Positions 33,791-45,038 of a DNA stretch of 64,000 bases are shown here, piece after piece; positions within the stretch are counted from its first letter, which is position 1; each line of letters starts with the position of its first letter. The translations under genes were made by a program, and so were the position numbers. Source of the stretch: Saccharina japonica (Eukaryota > Sar > Phaeophyceae > Laminariales > Laminariaceae). The DNA lies in NCBI GenBank assembly GCA_008828725.1, contig MEHQ01002127.1:156455-220454 (forward strand). Direction: 5' to 3'. The notes under the pieces were generated by a model, which ran no database searches, was not told the origin of the DNA, and was given only the letters and a program-made list of their open reading frames with translations.

Positions 33791-34270
33791 ACACATCACC
33801 CACATCACCCATCACCCATCACGCACGTATCATATATTAAAAAAAATTAAAAAAACAACAGCTGTGAGCTCGAGGATTTCGTCGAAGCTCATCTTTGCTA
33901 GCTGAGTGTAATACTTCGATCGCGCGTACTTACGGATTTTATATGCCCTCATGTAGGATGCACATCCCGTATGAGGGGGACACAATCTGAGGCTGTAGAA
34001 TTCAGGGAGTGTGTGTCTATTTGTGGGGAGGAGAAATAATTAAAATTAAATTAAAATTAAAATTAAACAGTCTGAAATAAACGTACCAGGTATACTATAG
34101 TGTTCCGACGAGTTGACGTGATAGAGTGGGTCTACTATTTGTAGCTATGTACATATATGTATGGTATATAAGAAGAGGTCTGCGAGGACAGGTTATGGAG
34201 TAAAACTTGAAAGCACCTGGATGAATTAAAATAATTAGTTATTTGGGTTATATATATCAAACCGGTACAG
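33791..34270. other. No gene seen
   Basis: Contains (TTAAAA)n-like sequence at 34038-34068. Confidence 0.4.
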
Positions 34271-34272
34271 TA

Positions 34273-36694
34273 CAGGACACCTAATAAAAAACAGGAATCT
34301 GGGCTCAGCCTGGGTTTCCTATATTTTTCATTTTATGAGCCATTGACCATACGCCCCTCACTGATTGCGCATGCGCACGTTCGGAGTCCGACCTGTTCCG
34401 AGAGTACTCTTACTGGGGGGCACTGACGCCGAGGAAACGTGCTCGGCAACGGAGTTGAAACGTTCCCGCTTTCGTCCCTTCCTCTTGCGTGAATCCTTAG
34501 TCGTCGAAATATCTTCCCCGCCTGCACCTTCTTCCTCACTTTCACTACCATTGGGGAAGCTGCCCTCTCCGAGATTACCATTGCATTGCTGTCGACATCT
34601 ACACCGCGCACACCCGATTCCTCCCTCCCTTCCTCGTCGTTGCTCCCCAGCCACTCTTCATCCGCTCCTGCCCCTTCCTCGATCTCACTACCGCTGCTGC
34701 TGCTGCTGTTCTCTTTTAAACCGCTTTCTTCGCTGTAATCACCCCCTCCCCCTTCCCGCTTCCTGTCTACCCCCCTCGCTGCCATTCCCCCCCTCGTCGT
34801 TGTCCTCCTTGCCACGACCAGTGCGACCACCCCGGTCGATGTCGCTGTTGCCCACTCCCTGCGGTGGCGCCAATATCTCACGTTGGAGAATTCTCGAAAG
34901 CGAAGTAGCCTCACCCAGTAGCACCTACGAACCTTCTGCTGCGGCCTCACCAACATCAGTGTACTTCCCGAGTGGAAACCTCATACTGAGCGTAGTGCCG
35001 GTTTGCTCCATTAACACCCTATAGTCGTAATCCTGGCGCATTCGTGCCTGTGCTTGTCGTGCGATGAAACCCTTCACCCATCCCAACCCCCCGGCGCATC
35101 ATGATGTTCCGCTTCACCATTGATACATCGAGGGCCGAAGGAGGTGAGCGGACAAAGGCATAACACGGGTGGGCATTCTAGGGGCAGTGTTGTTTCATCA
35201 GCGTCGAGGTCATCATCATTGCCAAGCATAGCTACGTCGTCCGGTCCACGAAGTCGCCCGGTGTTGTCACCCTCCGTTTCGTCCTCGCCACCCTCGTCGT
35301 TCGACCCTTCCGGATGCTCTTCGTCCGCTGGAGTAAAGGGCTGCACGTCATCCGGGAGTTCCTTGCCGTCATCGGCGCCCATGAACGTGTACGGCCCGGC
35401 CCGTCCAGGCCTTCGAAGTTGATGAGGTTATCGTCAGTACAGTCTGCCGTCATCGCAAGGCCAGTCTTTTAAAACAGGTGTCTACGGTACAGCTGGTCCG
35501 AATCAACGTTTTCGACAGCATCACCCACCCAGTGCGTCAGCAAGACCCTACGGTCGGAGGCAAACAGCTTTTTGGTGTCCCACTTTTTCGCGCTGTCACC
35601 CGTCTCCAACCACTCCTCGAGAGCCTTTCCCACGCCCAACTTGACCAGCCGCCCGTATCCTCCATCGACCGGCTGCACCTCATCCTTGCACCCTGATGAC
35701 AGCAGCCAAAGCAGGGTGTTGCATCCCTCCTTTAGTTTTTTCTTGAACTCTTCCGTCGTCTGCCCGTGCAGATTATCGGCAATAAGGATGGGTTGCTCCG
35801 TGGGCTTCATGCCAGAACCGCCTGTGACGGTGGCCTCGAACGTTTTGTCAACCCCCCCGTTGCAGTAGTCGCACGTGGTTGGGATCTGCTCATTTTCGAC
35901 GATGTGAGACTCGCCAAAGGCTGCGGCCCTGACGTGGGTGCAGTTGTAGAGAAACTCGTGTACGATCGCAATGACCGAATTAAACGAAGCAGCTCCCAGG
36001 GCTCGCTGTTGTACTCCTTTTCGTTGATGGAGCCGTCACGTCGTAGCCCCCCCAGCGTGTCAAGGTTGGAAAATGTTTCTGCAGAAACACCGCCTTCGCG
36101 CGTGGCGTTCTTTAGCTCATCAAACTGCTGCGTGTTCAAGGCCCCCTTGTGTCCTAATTCACTCAATGCGGAGAGCGATTTGAGTTTGGCCGTGAACGCC
36201 ATTGGCAAAATGAGGGCCGCAAGATCGGTGTCATGGGTCTGCTTCAAGTACTTCGGTCTGCTCTTCCCCTCTCTCCTCTCTCTCCTCCCTGCGGGGATGG
36301 TTCAAACCATATACCCACAGTACACTTTCTTCGGGTTTCCGCATCGAAAACATCCATTTTGGTGGGGGGAAACAGGTCGGAAAATATTAAACATTATTAC
36401 ATCGCGAAACAAAACAATGCGGTCAAAACAAAAAAAACATCTGCGAGTACACATTGCTGTAGTACCGGCTTGCCGGGTCAAAATTGAAAACATGTGTCCG
36501 CTGAAAACCTGAAATATGTTACTCGCGACCATCAGGGGCAGGCAGCAGGGTTTCCCGAAGGCGTCGGGGATTCGCCCCAGGCGGGTAATAGGCCTTTCTT
36601 ATTTTGCAGCGGAGTCCCAGCCTCGCGTCTTTCTTATTTTTTGGGAAATGCCAGCCTGGCTTTCTTATTAGCCTGTTTCTTATTAGGTGTCCTG
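34273..36694 (-). mobile_element. DDE DNA transposon, mariner/pogo-like, degenerate
   Basis: TA target copies stand at 34271-34272 and 36695-36696. The inverted ends CAGGACACCTAATAA(R)AAACAG span about 22 bp, with an inner conserved stretch (GCCTGGNTTTCYT). Total length is 2422 bp. The minus strand encodes transposase pieces. Three MITEs in this window (1479, 17955, 39663) share the ends, so this element or a relative mobilised them. Target and size fit Tc1/mariner-pogo; the exact family is not certain. Confidence 0.85.
34925..36247 (-). pseudogene. Transposase of the 34.3-kb element, broken
   Basis: Going 5' to 3' on the minus strand: an N-terminal piece (about 36205-36000) with two short repeats resembling SHOCT-type motifs (LNTQQFDELKNATREGG, DGSINEKEY). 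Next is a catalytic-core piece (about 35990-35469) with TTCDYCNGGVDKTFEATVTG, PILIADNLHGQTT and CKDEVQPVDGGYGRLVK. ADN and QPVD suit the second and third acidic residues of a DDE_1-type core. Then come an acidic linker (about 35390-35075) and a C-terminal piece (YRVLMEQTGTTLSMRFPLGK) ending at 34925. The pieces lie in different frames, with at least one in-frame stop after RRHLF. The DNA-binding HTH and the first catalytic Asp are not recognised, so the gene is dead or heavily deleted. Confidence 0.75.
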
Positions 36695-36714
36695 TACTGT
36701 GTGTACTAACAGGA

Positions 36715-36828
36715 ATTATCGAAATCCGTTTTTAGGGGTGAGGTATGGAGATCCTATACTATAATCGAGTGATTAGCATATCCCCAGAACGTTTGGTGCT
36801 TCGTACCTCCACCGCAGCATGCGTCTGT
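36715..36828 (+). mobile_element. GACGCRTGCTACGG-TIR MITE, 3' fragment
   Basis: It matches the last third of the 42361 copy (GGGGTGAGGTATGGAG, CCACCGCAGCATGCGTC). Confidence 0.7.
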
Positions 36829-36838
36829 ATGTAAGAGT

Positions 36839-37036
36839 ATGGTGATATGATATGATATGATGTGATATGATATGATTGATATGATATGATATGATATGAT
36901 ATGATATGATATGATATGATATGATATGATATGATATGATATGATATGATATGATATGATATGATATGATATGATATGATATGATATGATATGATATGAT
37001 ATGATATGATATGATATGATATGATATCATATCATA
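36839..37036. repeat. (TGATA)n pentanucleotide microsatellite
   Basis: About 39 near-perfect units, which gives repeat-only open frames on both strands. Confidence 0.97.
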
Positions 37037-37525
37037 TTATATATATGATCCACCGCCCCGACGGCATCCAGGGAGGGCGAAGTGGGTTTGTGATGTTGGC
37101 TTCAGTTTTCCGTCCTGCCGACGCCCTCCCCCGCCAGAGCCAGGGGGGCGGTCAGCGGTCAGGGTAATATGGCTACTCATCATACTGTGGCACAGGACTA
37201 CTTACTGTATATTGTTATTTTGTTTTATTATTCTTGTTCTGCATGTTTCAGCAAGGCACTCGCCCCCCCCTCGTGGGGCTGTCGGTAGTGCCAATTTCCC
37301 GTTCTGTGTTGTTAGTTGTTGTTGTTGCCTTCTGGTCTCCCCCCCCCTCCGCCTCGCTGGCGGCTCGCGGTATGTATGTATTTGACGTTGTTGGCTTCCA
37401 TCACAGCACCTACCTGCGCTTTTGTTCGACTGCCTTTCTTGCGTTTTTCGTTTTTCCCGGCTTCATAGCCTATAATAGCAACTCATGGGTGTGGGAGTGG
37501 CTTTTGACGAGCCGCATCTTCGACT
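37037..37525. other. No gene supported
   Basis: A plus frame at 37234-37530 contains hydrophobic stretches, but no motif or splice context supports it. Confidence 0.35.
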
Positions 37526-37526
37526 C

Positions 37527-37676
<150 letters not shown>

Positions 37677-37759
37677 ATGTTCTATCTAGTTCGTGGAACT
37701 GGGATTTCCCCGGATTTCCGGTATTTCTGCATAATATATATATGGCTCATCAGGGTGGG

Positions 37760-38040
37760 CTAGTGTAATAGTATGGGATTTTTACCTCAATATAGGTATT
37801 TGGTCCATTTTCGTATTTCTTGGACTGGAATTCGTATTCGGGGCAATTATAAGAACGGAAGGACATAACAGAGACCCTTCCGGGCCAGGTGCCATCACGG
37901 CTCTGGGGATAAATAACAAACAATAACCTACATTATGTATATCTCCTACCCTTGATTCTACACGAAGGTAAGTATAACACCCAAGACATAAATACATGCT
38001 CACCTGCAAGGGTAGGAGATAGACCTGCAAGCGTATATAC
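37760..38040 (+). repeat. Diverged GTGTAATGGTATGGG repeat, split by a hAT-like element
   Basis: Follows the order of 23045-23190 and then 23660-23820 without the intervening MITE, so it shows that element's empty site. It resumes at 39413 after the insertion at 38041-39404. Confidence 0.75.
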
Positions 38041-39404
38041 TAGGGCTGTGAGTCGGCACGACTTAAGTCGCCGACTAGTTATTAGTCGGACTAATAGTCA
38101 GTCGTGAAACGGAGGTGCCGACTTTCCGACTTATTGGGTTTCCTGAACTGTAGGAAGGTTTTTTTAGTGCGGGGTACAGCTTTTAACGTGAATTGCTGCG
38201 GGCTGCGGATACCCTCACATGCCCTGTGACACTGCAGCACACAGCGGGAGATCCACACACACACACATGGAGGAACAGCCCATCTCTCTCGACGGTGCCG
38301 ACGGCGTCACCCCTGGCGTACCCAATGCCAACGCTATGGGCGGAGATCCCGTCGGCGACGTGGTGGCCATTATCGGCCCGCGAACCACCTTGGCGAGTGC
38401 ACGCGACCCCGAAACGGTGCTCTACCGCGTGAAGCAGTAGCCTTTACCGCACTACTGAATTATTATTTTAGATAAAGTATGGAAGTCGGGGAACATTTTC
38501 TTCTATACCTTTTAGTGTGGTCGACCAATTTTTCAAAAAACAAAAAACGCCTGATTTTTTCGAGACAAAGCTCGTAAGGGTCGGGGCGGGGTCGGGGTTG
38601 GGGTTATAGGGTTAGGGTTAGGGTTAGTGTCTAAAGTAGTGTTTTCGGCGTTTTTCGAAATATTCGGTCTCATAACACTGGAACCACACGCGGGCCACAA
38701 CCAAGTCCCCGATTTCTATACTTTATCCTATATAATAATTCAGAATTGCGGTAAAGGCGGCTCGCGGGAAGCACGAGCAGAGGCGCAGCAAGCCGCTCAG
38801 ATCCGACAACTCGCTGTGGGAGTTTTTAGGAGTTGCCGTCGTCATCGACGCGCGCGTTTCGCGCAAAGTTGGGAGAGACGTTAATAAACGAATAACATCA
38901 CGGAGGAATCCAAGACCTTTTCTTCTGGGGATAATGTTTGCACCGCTATCTTGGTGATGAGTTCGCTTTTTCGCTCGTATCCCCGCCAGGTTGTACTGCG
39001 ACTCAAACAATTGCTGTCACCTTCCTCTAGTCCGGGGTAGATCTACCTGGTACATGCGTTGTACTTCTCTTTTCTTGAAAATTATGGTGTAAACCGAAGC
39101 TTTTTTTTTTGTGTGTTTTTCGTTCGAAACGTATGTGAATCTACCGTAGGTCATATTGTTTGCGCTTTTCTTGCGTAAAGTGAAGCCAAATAGCGTATTT
39201 TGGCGCCTCCGGCGGGCCCTCCGGGGACGCCTCCAGCGGGGCCCCCTCGGCCGGGGGGGGCTTTTTTGGCTCGCTTCGCTCGCCTGACTTTTGTCGGCAA
39301 GTCGGCTGGCTTCGCCAGCCGACTTACCGACTAAAGTCAGCGAGTCGGCGAAGCCGACTAGCGACTAGTTATTAGTCGCGAAATGAAACCGACTCACAGC
39401 CCTA
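38041..39404. mobile_element. hAT-like non-autonomous element, 1364 bp
   Basis: GTATATAC stands at 38033-38040 and 39405-39412. The termini TAGGGCTGTGAGTCGG are inverted and identical over 16 bp, and CGACTAGTTATTAGTCG palindromes follow inside both ends. An 8-bp duplication and TAGGG-type ends indicate hAT. No transposase is seen. Cargo: a 57-codon frame (38268-38440, MEEQPISLDGADGVTPGV...), an inner inverted-repeat element, and a GC-rich hairpin region (39195-39365). Confidence 0.88.
38441..38758. repeat. Inner inverted-repeat element with TTAGGG-like core
   Basis: Arms 38441-38494 and 38705-38758 are inverted (CCTTTACCGC / GCGGTAAAGG ends, ATAAAGTATGGAARTCGGGG inner part). The loop includes GGGTTAGGGTTAGGGTTAG at 38608-38626. 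The nature of the element is unknown. Confidence 0.75.
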
Positions 39405-39417
39405 GTATATACTCCAT

Positions 39418-39612
39418 GTCTCACCCAGTCCTATACAACACCCCTCCCTCCCCATCAATTGGCTTGTAAGAGTAAGGAGGACGGCACACGCAAGACAAAA
39501 AATCGAGTAAACTACGTGTCTCACCCAGTCCTATACAACACCCCTCCCTCCCCATCAATTGGCTGTAAGAGTAAGGGGGACGGCACACGCAAGACACAAC
39601 ATCGAGTAAAAC
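39418..39612 (+). repeat. Two tandem copies of a 97-bp unit
   Basis: GTCTCACCCAGTCCTATACA begins both units (39418 and 39515), which are nearly identical, so the duplication is recent. Confidence 0.9.
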
Positions 39613-39662
39613 TACGTCAGGATGGGAGGAGTTTGCTACTACTACTTACTACTACAGCAGTA

Positions 39663-39830
39663 CAGGACACCTAATAAGAAACAGGAAATCTGGTCCAGGC
39701 TGGATTTCTTATTTGAGAGAGGGTGCTTTCTACACTAATTTCAAGATAACGAGTGTCGAATTTATTATTTACCTCTAAAATTTCAGCCCGGCTTTCTTGT
39801 TAGCCTGTTTCTTATTATATAGGTGTCCTG
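39663..39830. mobile_element. MITE related to the 34.3-kb DDE transposon (copy 3)
   Basis: It runs from CAGGACACCTAATAAGAAAC to TTATATAGGTGTCCTG, with TA at 39661-39662 and 39831-39832. It is 168 bp and the best-preserved of the three. Confidence 0.9.
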
Positions 39831-40219
39831 TACTACTGTACTACTGTACTATTGTTTTTGCTAATAGAAAGAAAGTAAAAGAGATAGATGGTTGAGAAGA
39901 AAGGGAATTCTTTGTTTTTTTTCCATCCCGTTTATTTTCTTCGTCCTTCTTTTCTCTCTCCCTCTTTAGTCGTAACCTCAGATCCGGGGTCACTAAGTAG
40001 GATCTTCTCCTCTCTCCCCACTACGGTACGCGCCTTGCGTTTCTATCGCGAGAAGATTCCAGCACTACTTTACTTTCTTTCCTCGTCGACTCTCGTCAAT
40101 AAGTTGTGCCTACCCACGCAATAATAGGCGCTCTCGACAGTTAGTTGGTGTCATTTGAGAATAAAAAATTCCAAGCTCAGGTTCTGTAGGGTTTGTGGAT
40201 TTAGGGTCAGGGTATGGAT

Positions 40220-40790
40220 GTCTTACAGAACTTACAGAAGTTCCGGGTTAGGGTATAAAACCCTTACAGAACTCACAGAAGTTCCGGGCAGGTACAAACA
40301 CGTTGTACCGGTACCCCGGGTATTGTGAAACGGGGAGTACAGAACTTACAGAAGTTCTGTGTAGGGTATGAAGGTCGTACAGAACTTACAGAAGTTCCGG
40401 GTTAGGGTATAAAACCCTTACAGAACTCACAGAAGTTCCGGGCATTGTGGCCCGGGCGTACAGAACTCACAGAAGTTCCAGGCAGGTATAAACACGTTGT
40501 ACCGGTACCCCGGGTATTGTGGCTCGGTCGCACAGAACTTACAGAAGTTCCGGGTACGGGTATGAAGGTCGCACAGAACTCACAGAAATTCCGGGTGTTG
40601 TGACACGGGCGTACAGAACTTACAGAAGTTCCGGGTATTTATTGTGGAACGGGCGTACAGAACTCACAGAAGCTCCGATTGTGGCCCGGTCGTACAGAAC
40701 TCACAGAAGCTCCGATTGTGGCCCGGGCGTACAGAACTCACAGAAGTTCCGATTGAAGCACGGGCGTACAGAACTACTTACAGAAGTTCC
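40220..40790. repeat. Array of 13 GAACTTACAGAAGTTC dyads
   Basis: The spacing is 37-80 bp. The GAACTT and AAGTTC arms are inverted around ACAG. GGGTA/GGGCA and CGTACAGAAC phrases link the copies. Confidence 0.9.
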
Positions 40791-41439
40791 GTGATACCCT
40801 GGTAAATACCCACCTCAAGGGGGCGAAAAAACTGCAAATGTACTCCTCAAAAAATATACATAAAATGCATTTCGAAATACTGCGATTGGCGATTGGTGTA
40901 CTTCAAACATGACACACTATACCGGTACTAACGCATATATACCATGCATGTACCATTGTAGCTAATGTCTGTTATAGCTGTCTTTCACGATTTTCACGGT
41001 AAGGACCGTTCCAACTTCATGGGAATGACTTCCGCGGTCATAGATTTACCCCCCAAATCAAAATCCACGTACTTGTGTGCTCGGTTTATGTGTGGTTGTG
41101 AGCGAGGTGGGTTGTACAATGTAATGTAATTCCGTAAATTCGTTTTTGGTGTGTGTCACTGATGAGACATGACGTCAGAACGCATGACATCACTCCTCAA
41201 AATATGCCAGGAGACGGCACTTTCAGCCCTTGACTGACGGCATTTTTTTCATTCTTTATCCTTGACTGACGCCAAAATACTAGGTTGTAGTGTGGAACAC
41301 TTGAATCCACACCCTTGACCGATGCCCATTTTCCCTCGACTGACCGTCTCCTGACATCCTCAACGATACCCCAATCTGTACCGGTACACAGGGTATTGTG
41401 CCGAGGGAATACCCTTACCCGGGGTATTGTGCCCAAGGT

Positions 41440-41760
41440 GTTACAGAACTTACAGAAGTTCCGGGTACGGGTATGGATGTCTTACAGAACTTACAGAAGT
41501 TCCGGGTTAGGGTATAAAACCCTTACAGAACTCACAAAAGTTCCCGGTATTGTGGCACGGGCGTACAGAACTCACAGAAGTTCCGGGCAGGTACAGACAC
41601 GTTGTACCGGTACCCCGGGTATTGTGAAACGGGGAGTACAGGACTTACAGAAGTTTTCTGTAGGGTATGAAGGTCGTACAGAACGTACCTGGTACAGAAC
41701 TTCCGGGTACGGGTATAAAACCCTTACAGAACTCACAGAAGTTCTCTGTAGGGTATTTCC
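41440..41760. repeat. Second array, 7 dyad copies
   Basis: Same motif and linkers as the first array. The GGTACCCCGGGTATTGTG linker is also shared. Confidence 0.9.
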
Positions 41761-41900
41761 CGGGTAAATACCCCGGGTATGGTTCTGTAGGTACCCTACA
41801 GAACCTGACCTTGAAAATTTCCATGCATGCGGAGATTCGAACCCCTGACTTCAACCTTATAGTTCTTCGTGGTTAACTACTAGACCACCCGGGCGTGGGA

Positions 41901-42360
41901 AAGACGTAGTTAACAAAACGAAAGATGAAGACTTTGGTGGAGGGGTGAAGCAGAAGATGCGGGTAGGGATAAAAGGGATACTGGTACTGGGCAAACAAGC
42001 AGGGGCGGCAGACACGGGGATAGGTATATACCATAATTAAATACAGAACGGTAATAAAAAGGTTAGTAGTGCGAAGGGGAAAATGGAAAAACTTGTAGAG
42101 CATTTTACCGCAAACTAGGAACGCCCACAACCAACGAAACGTTCGATCTAGAATTCGAGAAGGAAGTCAACGCGTGGGCAGAAGGCAGAAGGCGAACGTA
42201 GAGGCATCAGAGAGGGAGGACAGCAGTGAGTGAGTGTGGTTCAGAAGGATCACAGACAGGGAGAGTTCACAAGGAAGGGAAGAAGTAAATAAGTGTGTCG
42301 TAGCTAAACTTGAGAACGGGCAGACCAAGTAAGTAAGTAGTAGTTAGTAGTGAATGGATT
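41901..42360. other. No gene seen
   Basis: Purine-rich (AGAAGG, AGGGAGAG) with no recognised sequence. Confidence 0.35.
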
Positions 42361-42666
42361 GACGCGTGCTACGGTAGAGGTAGGGCATTTTTTTTTTTAC
42401 TTAATAAGCGTTGTCTGAACGACGGGGCTCCTTGACCCAAAACAGGCGAAATTTTAATTATTATTATTGTGCTGCAACAATTTTCTTTTTTTGTTTACTT
42501 TAGGCCATGGGGTTTTGTTCATCGGGTACTGCCTGTACTACATAGTCTGTAGCACTTACGTGTAATTCCCTAATAAAAAACAGATTTTTGGATGAGGTAA
42601 GAGCTACTCATCAAGTGACCCCACCCTCAGCAGAAAAATGGTGCACCTTTACCGTAGCATGCATGT
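42361..42666 (+). mobile_element. GACGCRTGCTACGG-TIR MITE (copy 5), without nested insertion
   Basis: It runs from GACGCGTGCTACGGTAGAGG to GTGCACCTTTACCGTAGCAT. About 306 bp. It supplies the empty site for both nested Harbinger-like MITEs. Confidence 0.88.
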
Positions 42667-43620
42667 ATGTATGTGTCGATTTATGAAGTAGCATGCATGC
42701 GTCGATTTATGAAGTAGTATGCATGCGTCGATTTGTGAAGTACAGAGGAGAAGGAATGTTTACGCACCCAAGAAGAGGTGGAGAGAAGGAGTAGTAGTAG
42801 TAGTAAACGTATTTAACAAAGGAGACAAGGCTGACCTGGGTAAATGAAGGGGGATAACACAACACGTACTACTACTGCTGTAGGTAAGATGCTCCAGTAC
42901 GACGAGTAGGGCGGTATTGAGAGCAGAACTGGGAATGTACCCAATTAAGACAAATAGAGACGTGCGATAGATAGTTGAAATGGCGACATAAAATAGAGAA
43001 CAAGCACAATAAGAAGTTGCCAGCCATAACAATAATAGCTGATAGAGCTTGATGGGAGAAAGTAACCAAAGGGCGAGCTGGAATAAGGTGGTATAGCGTA
43101 GTCGAGAAAGTATGGAAGGATATAGGACGAAACCAAGAAGAGGTAGGTGCAGGGCATAGACAAGTTTAGGGGGTACAAGACAGAAGTAAAAGAAAGGATA
43201 AAAAAAGGGAAAGGCTATAATAGCGTTATGAAATAAGGTGGAAGGGGAGGAACACTTAGAGATATACGGGGGGCTAAGAGAAGGGATATGTATGAAAACG
43301 TACTTGCACGGCCCAATGGAACTGCGATTTCGTGTAGGGGACCTAGACCTGCCAGAGAAAGAAGGAGGAGGTATACCACCAGTAGCCGGGAGGAGGAGGA
43401 GGAGGGAGTAGGTGAACAAATGTGCCCTTGTGGCAAAGCAATAGAGAGTAAAATTCACACAGGTTGTGAGAATGTGAAATGTACAAGGAGGAACGGGATG
43501 TGCTAGAAAAAAAGATGAGGAAAATAGACAAATGTAACACGGAGAAGTTTGGAACACTACGTAGTAGGTAGTAGCGAGAAAACCATCGCTATCTTAGATA
43601 GATGGTGGCCACAGGGGGCG
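42667..43620. other. No gene supported
   Basis: A short ATGCATGCGTCGATTTATGA triplicate lies at 42655-42740. The minus frame of 265 codons at 43557-42760 is Ser/Pro/Leu/Tyr-rich over purine-rich DNA, lacks motifs, and is not convincing. Confidence 0.4.
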
Positions 43621-43629
43621 AAACAGGAA

Positions 43630-43818
43630 GGGGATAAGATTAGCAAATAGTTTATTTGCAATATATGGAAACAACGCAATGAGCGCCCAACTGTCGGAGG
43701 TGTCTCTACTAGGAGTATGAACGGTGCTCCGTCTCGAAAGGGATGCGTGGTCAATGGCCAAATGGTTAAGGCAAGCAACAAATGAGTACCCCCCCCCCCC
43801 CCCGCCCCCCCCCCCCCG
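43630..43818 (+). repeat. C-run-bounded repeat, subfamily 2 (copy 2)
   Basis: It includes TCTCTACTAGGAGTATGAAC, CCGTCTCGAAAGGGATGCG and GGCAACAAATGAGTA-like GCAACAAATGAGTA, then a C run of about 30 bases with one G. Confidence 0.85.
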
Positions 43819-43990
43819 CTTTTACGGCCTCAATTTTTTATTGCGATCAGGGAACATAGTAAGTTTTCATCCCTCGTCGACTCGCGTCGGACAACATGCA
43901 TGCAATGCGTTCGTTCGTTCCCATGTTTGTCAATCGCTTAACACATTACATGGCGTTGCGAGTTCGTGCCATTTTTGGATTACACCACAG
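43819..43990 (-). mobile_element. SINE 5'-side fragment
   Basis: It holds the body (TTTTTATTGCGATC, TCCCTCGTCGACTCGCGTCG) and part of the head (GCGAGTTCGTGCC), directly after the C run of the preceding repeat. Confidence 0.6.
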
Positions 43991-44426
43991 ACATCATCAA
44001 TCAAGATATCACCAACCATGTATGCAATGATGAGACATCGCAGACTGCTGAATGCGACCGTCGGAACGAACACACACGGCGCACCAGTATAGAGCACCCC
44101 ACAAAAAAAAGCATCCGAGCCAGCGTTAGAGAAGTAGAGCAAGCGGAAGAGAGATGTCACAAGTCACCACATAGTTATTATGTTGGCATTCCAGACTCTC
44201 AGTCAATGGCTCTACACATACATACAACATACAAGTAGAAATACACTACTGTACAGAGGGTGGGCCGGTCCAAGAGAGGCCTAGATCAGATACTTCGGGG
44301 ACTTAAAAGGGCGGGAAAATCTAAAATCGGCATGTCCCGCCTACACTAAAAACTTAAAACCCACAACCACCAGTACGTAGATATTGCCAAACACTGCTGC
44401 AGATGATATCAGCAAAACCTGTATTA

Positions 44427-44525
44427 CGGGGGGGGCATAGTAAACAGGACCTACGGTACACACTAATACCTATATATTTGCCTATTTTATCAACAGTATT
44501 TGGTCCTATTTACTATGGCCCTCCG
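44427..44525. mobile_element. TA-flanked CCATAGTAAATAGGACC MITE (copy 5)
   Basis: It runs from GCATAGTAAACAGGACCTAC to TACTATGGCCCTCCG, with TA on both sides. Confidence 0.87.
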
Positions 44526-44837
44526 TAGTAGTTGAGAACACTTACTTGTTTAATTTATTATAGGATTGTGACGGGGCGCTCTTGGACCCACTCACTGCTT
44601 GTATCAATGTATCAATAATGTATCAATATGTACACATACATGGTAGTCATATATATATGTGCAGATGGATGCCAATACGGGGCGGGATGTTAGGAGAGTA
44701 CGAGGCGCGGCGCGTTAGGAATATGCCGCGCAACATCATGTCGGAGAGATTCGTCGGTAGCCAGCTACAGCGAGCGGTAAAGTAGCTATATTCTAGTGAC
44801 TTATCCCACGGTAGGTAGAGGTATCAGTTAGTTTTTG

Positions 44838-45038
44838 CCTCCTGAGCTCCTGAGGCAAAAACTTTAAGTGACCAACTACTATACCGACCGGTTATTAATA
44901 GTATGCTAGTTTTGGAGGCAAAATTTTCAAGTGACCAAACCGTTTATTAATACGTAGTATGCTAGCTTTGGAGGCAAAAACTTCAAGTGACCAACTATAC
45001 CGGTTATTAATATCATACAATATGCAGGATGCTAGTTT
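44838..45038 (+). repeat. Tandem repeat, 55-72-bp unit, three copies
   Basis: The units read GGAGGCAAAAACTTCAAGTG, ACCAACTATACCGGTTATTA and ATAGTATGCTAG. Confidence 0.85.

Larger units (their letters stand above)
40170..41815. mobile_element. TIR element filled with dyad-motif array
   Basis: The ends CAAGCTCAGGTTCTGTAGGG and CCCTACAGAACCTGACCTTG are inverted. The flanks AAAAATTC and AAAATTTC could be an 8-bp target duplication with mismatch (inference). Two blocks (40220-40790 and 41440-41760) hold about 20 copies of ACAGAACTYACAGAAGTTCC. Between them, 40800-41390 is unique sequence that includes CTTGACYGACG phrases (41220-41345). Confidence 0.75.
39905..41900 (-). mobile_element. SINE split by a 1.6-kb insertion
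   Basis: 39905-40168 is the SINE tail and body. 41815-41900 is its tRNA-like head (minus strand: CCCGGGTGGTCTAGTAGTTA, GGGGTTCGAATCTCC). In the uninterrupted copy at 31330-31672 the corresponding points are adjacent. Confidence 0.8.

Noticed and set aside
36773-37030. Long repetitive frame over (TGATA)n
   Set aside because: Pure microsatellite, no coding content.
40220-41760. CRISPR array
   Set aside because: Repeats are dyadic, the spacing is irregular with similar linkers, and the sequence is eukaryotic. It is a tandem array in a TIR element.
41826-41897. tRNA gene on the minus strand
   Set aside because: A and B boxes are present, but the acceptor ends do not pair and the SINE body lies beyond an insertion, so it is the SINE head.
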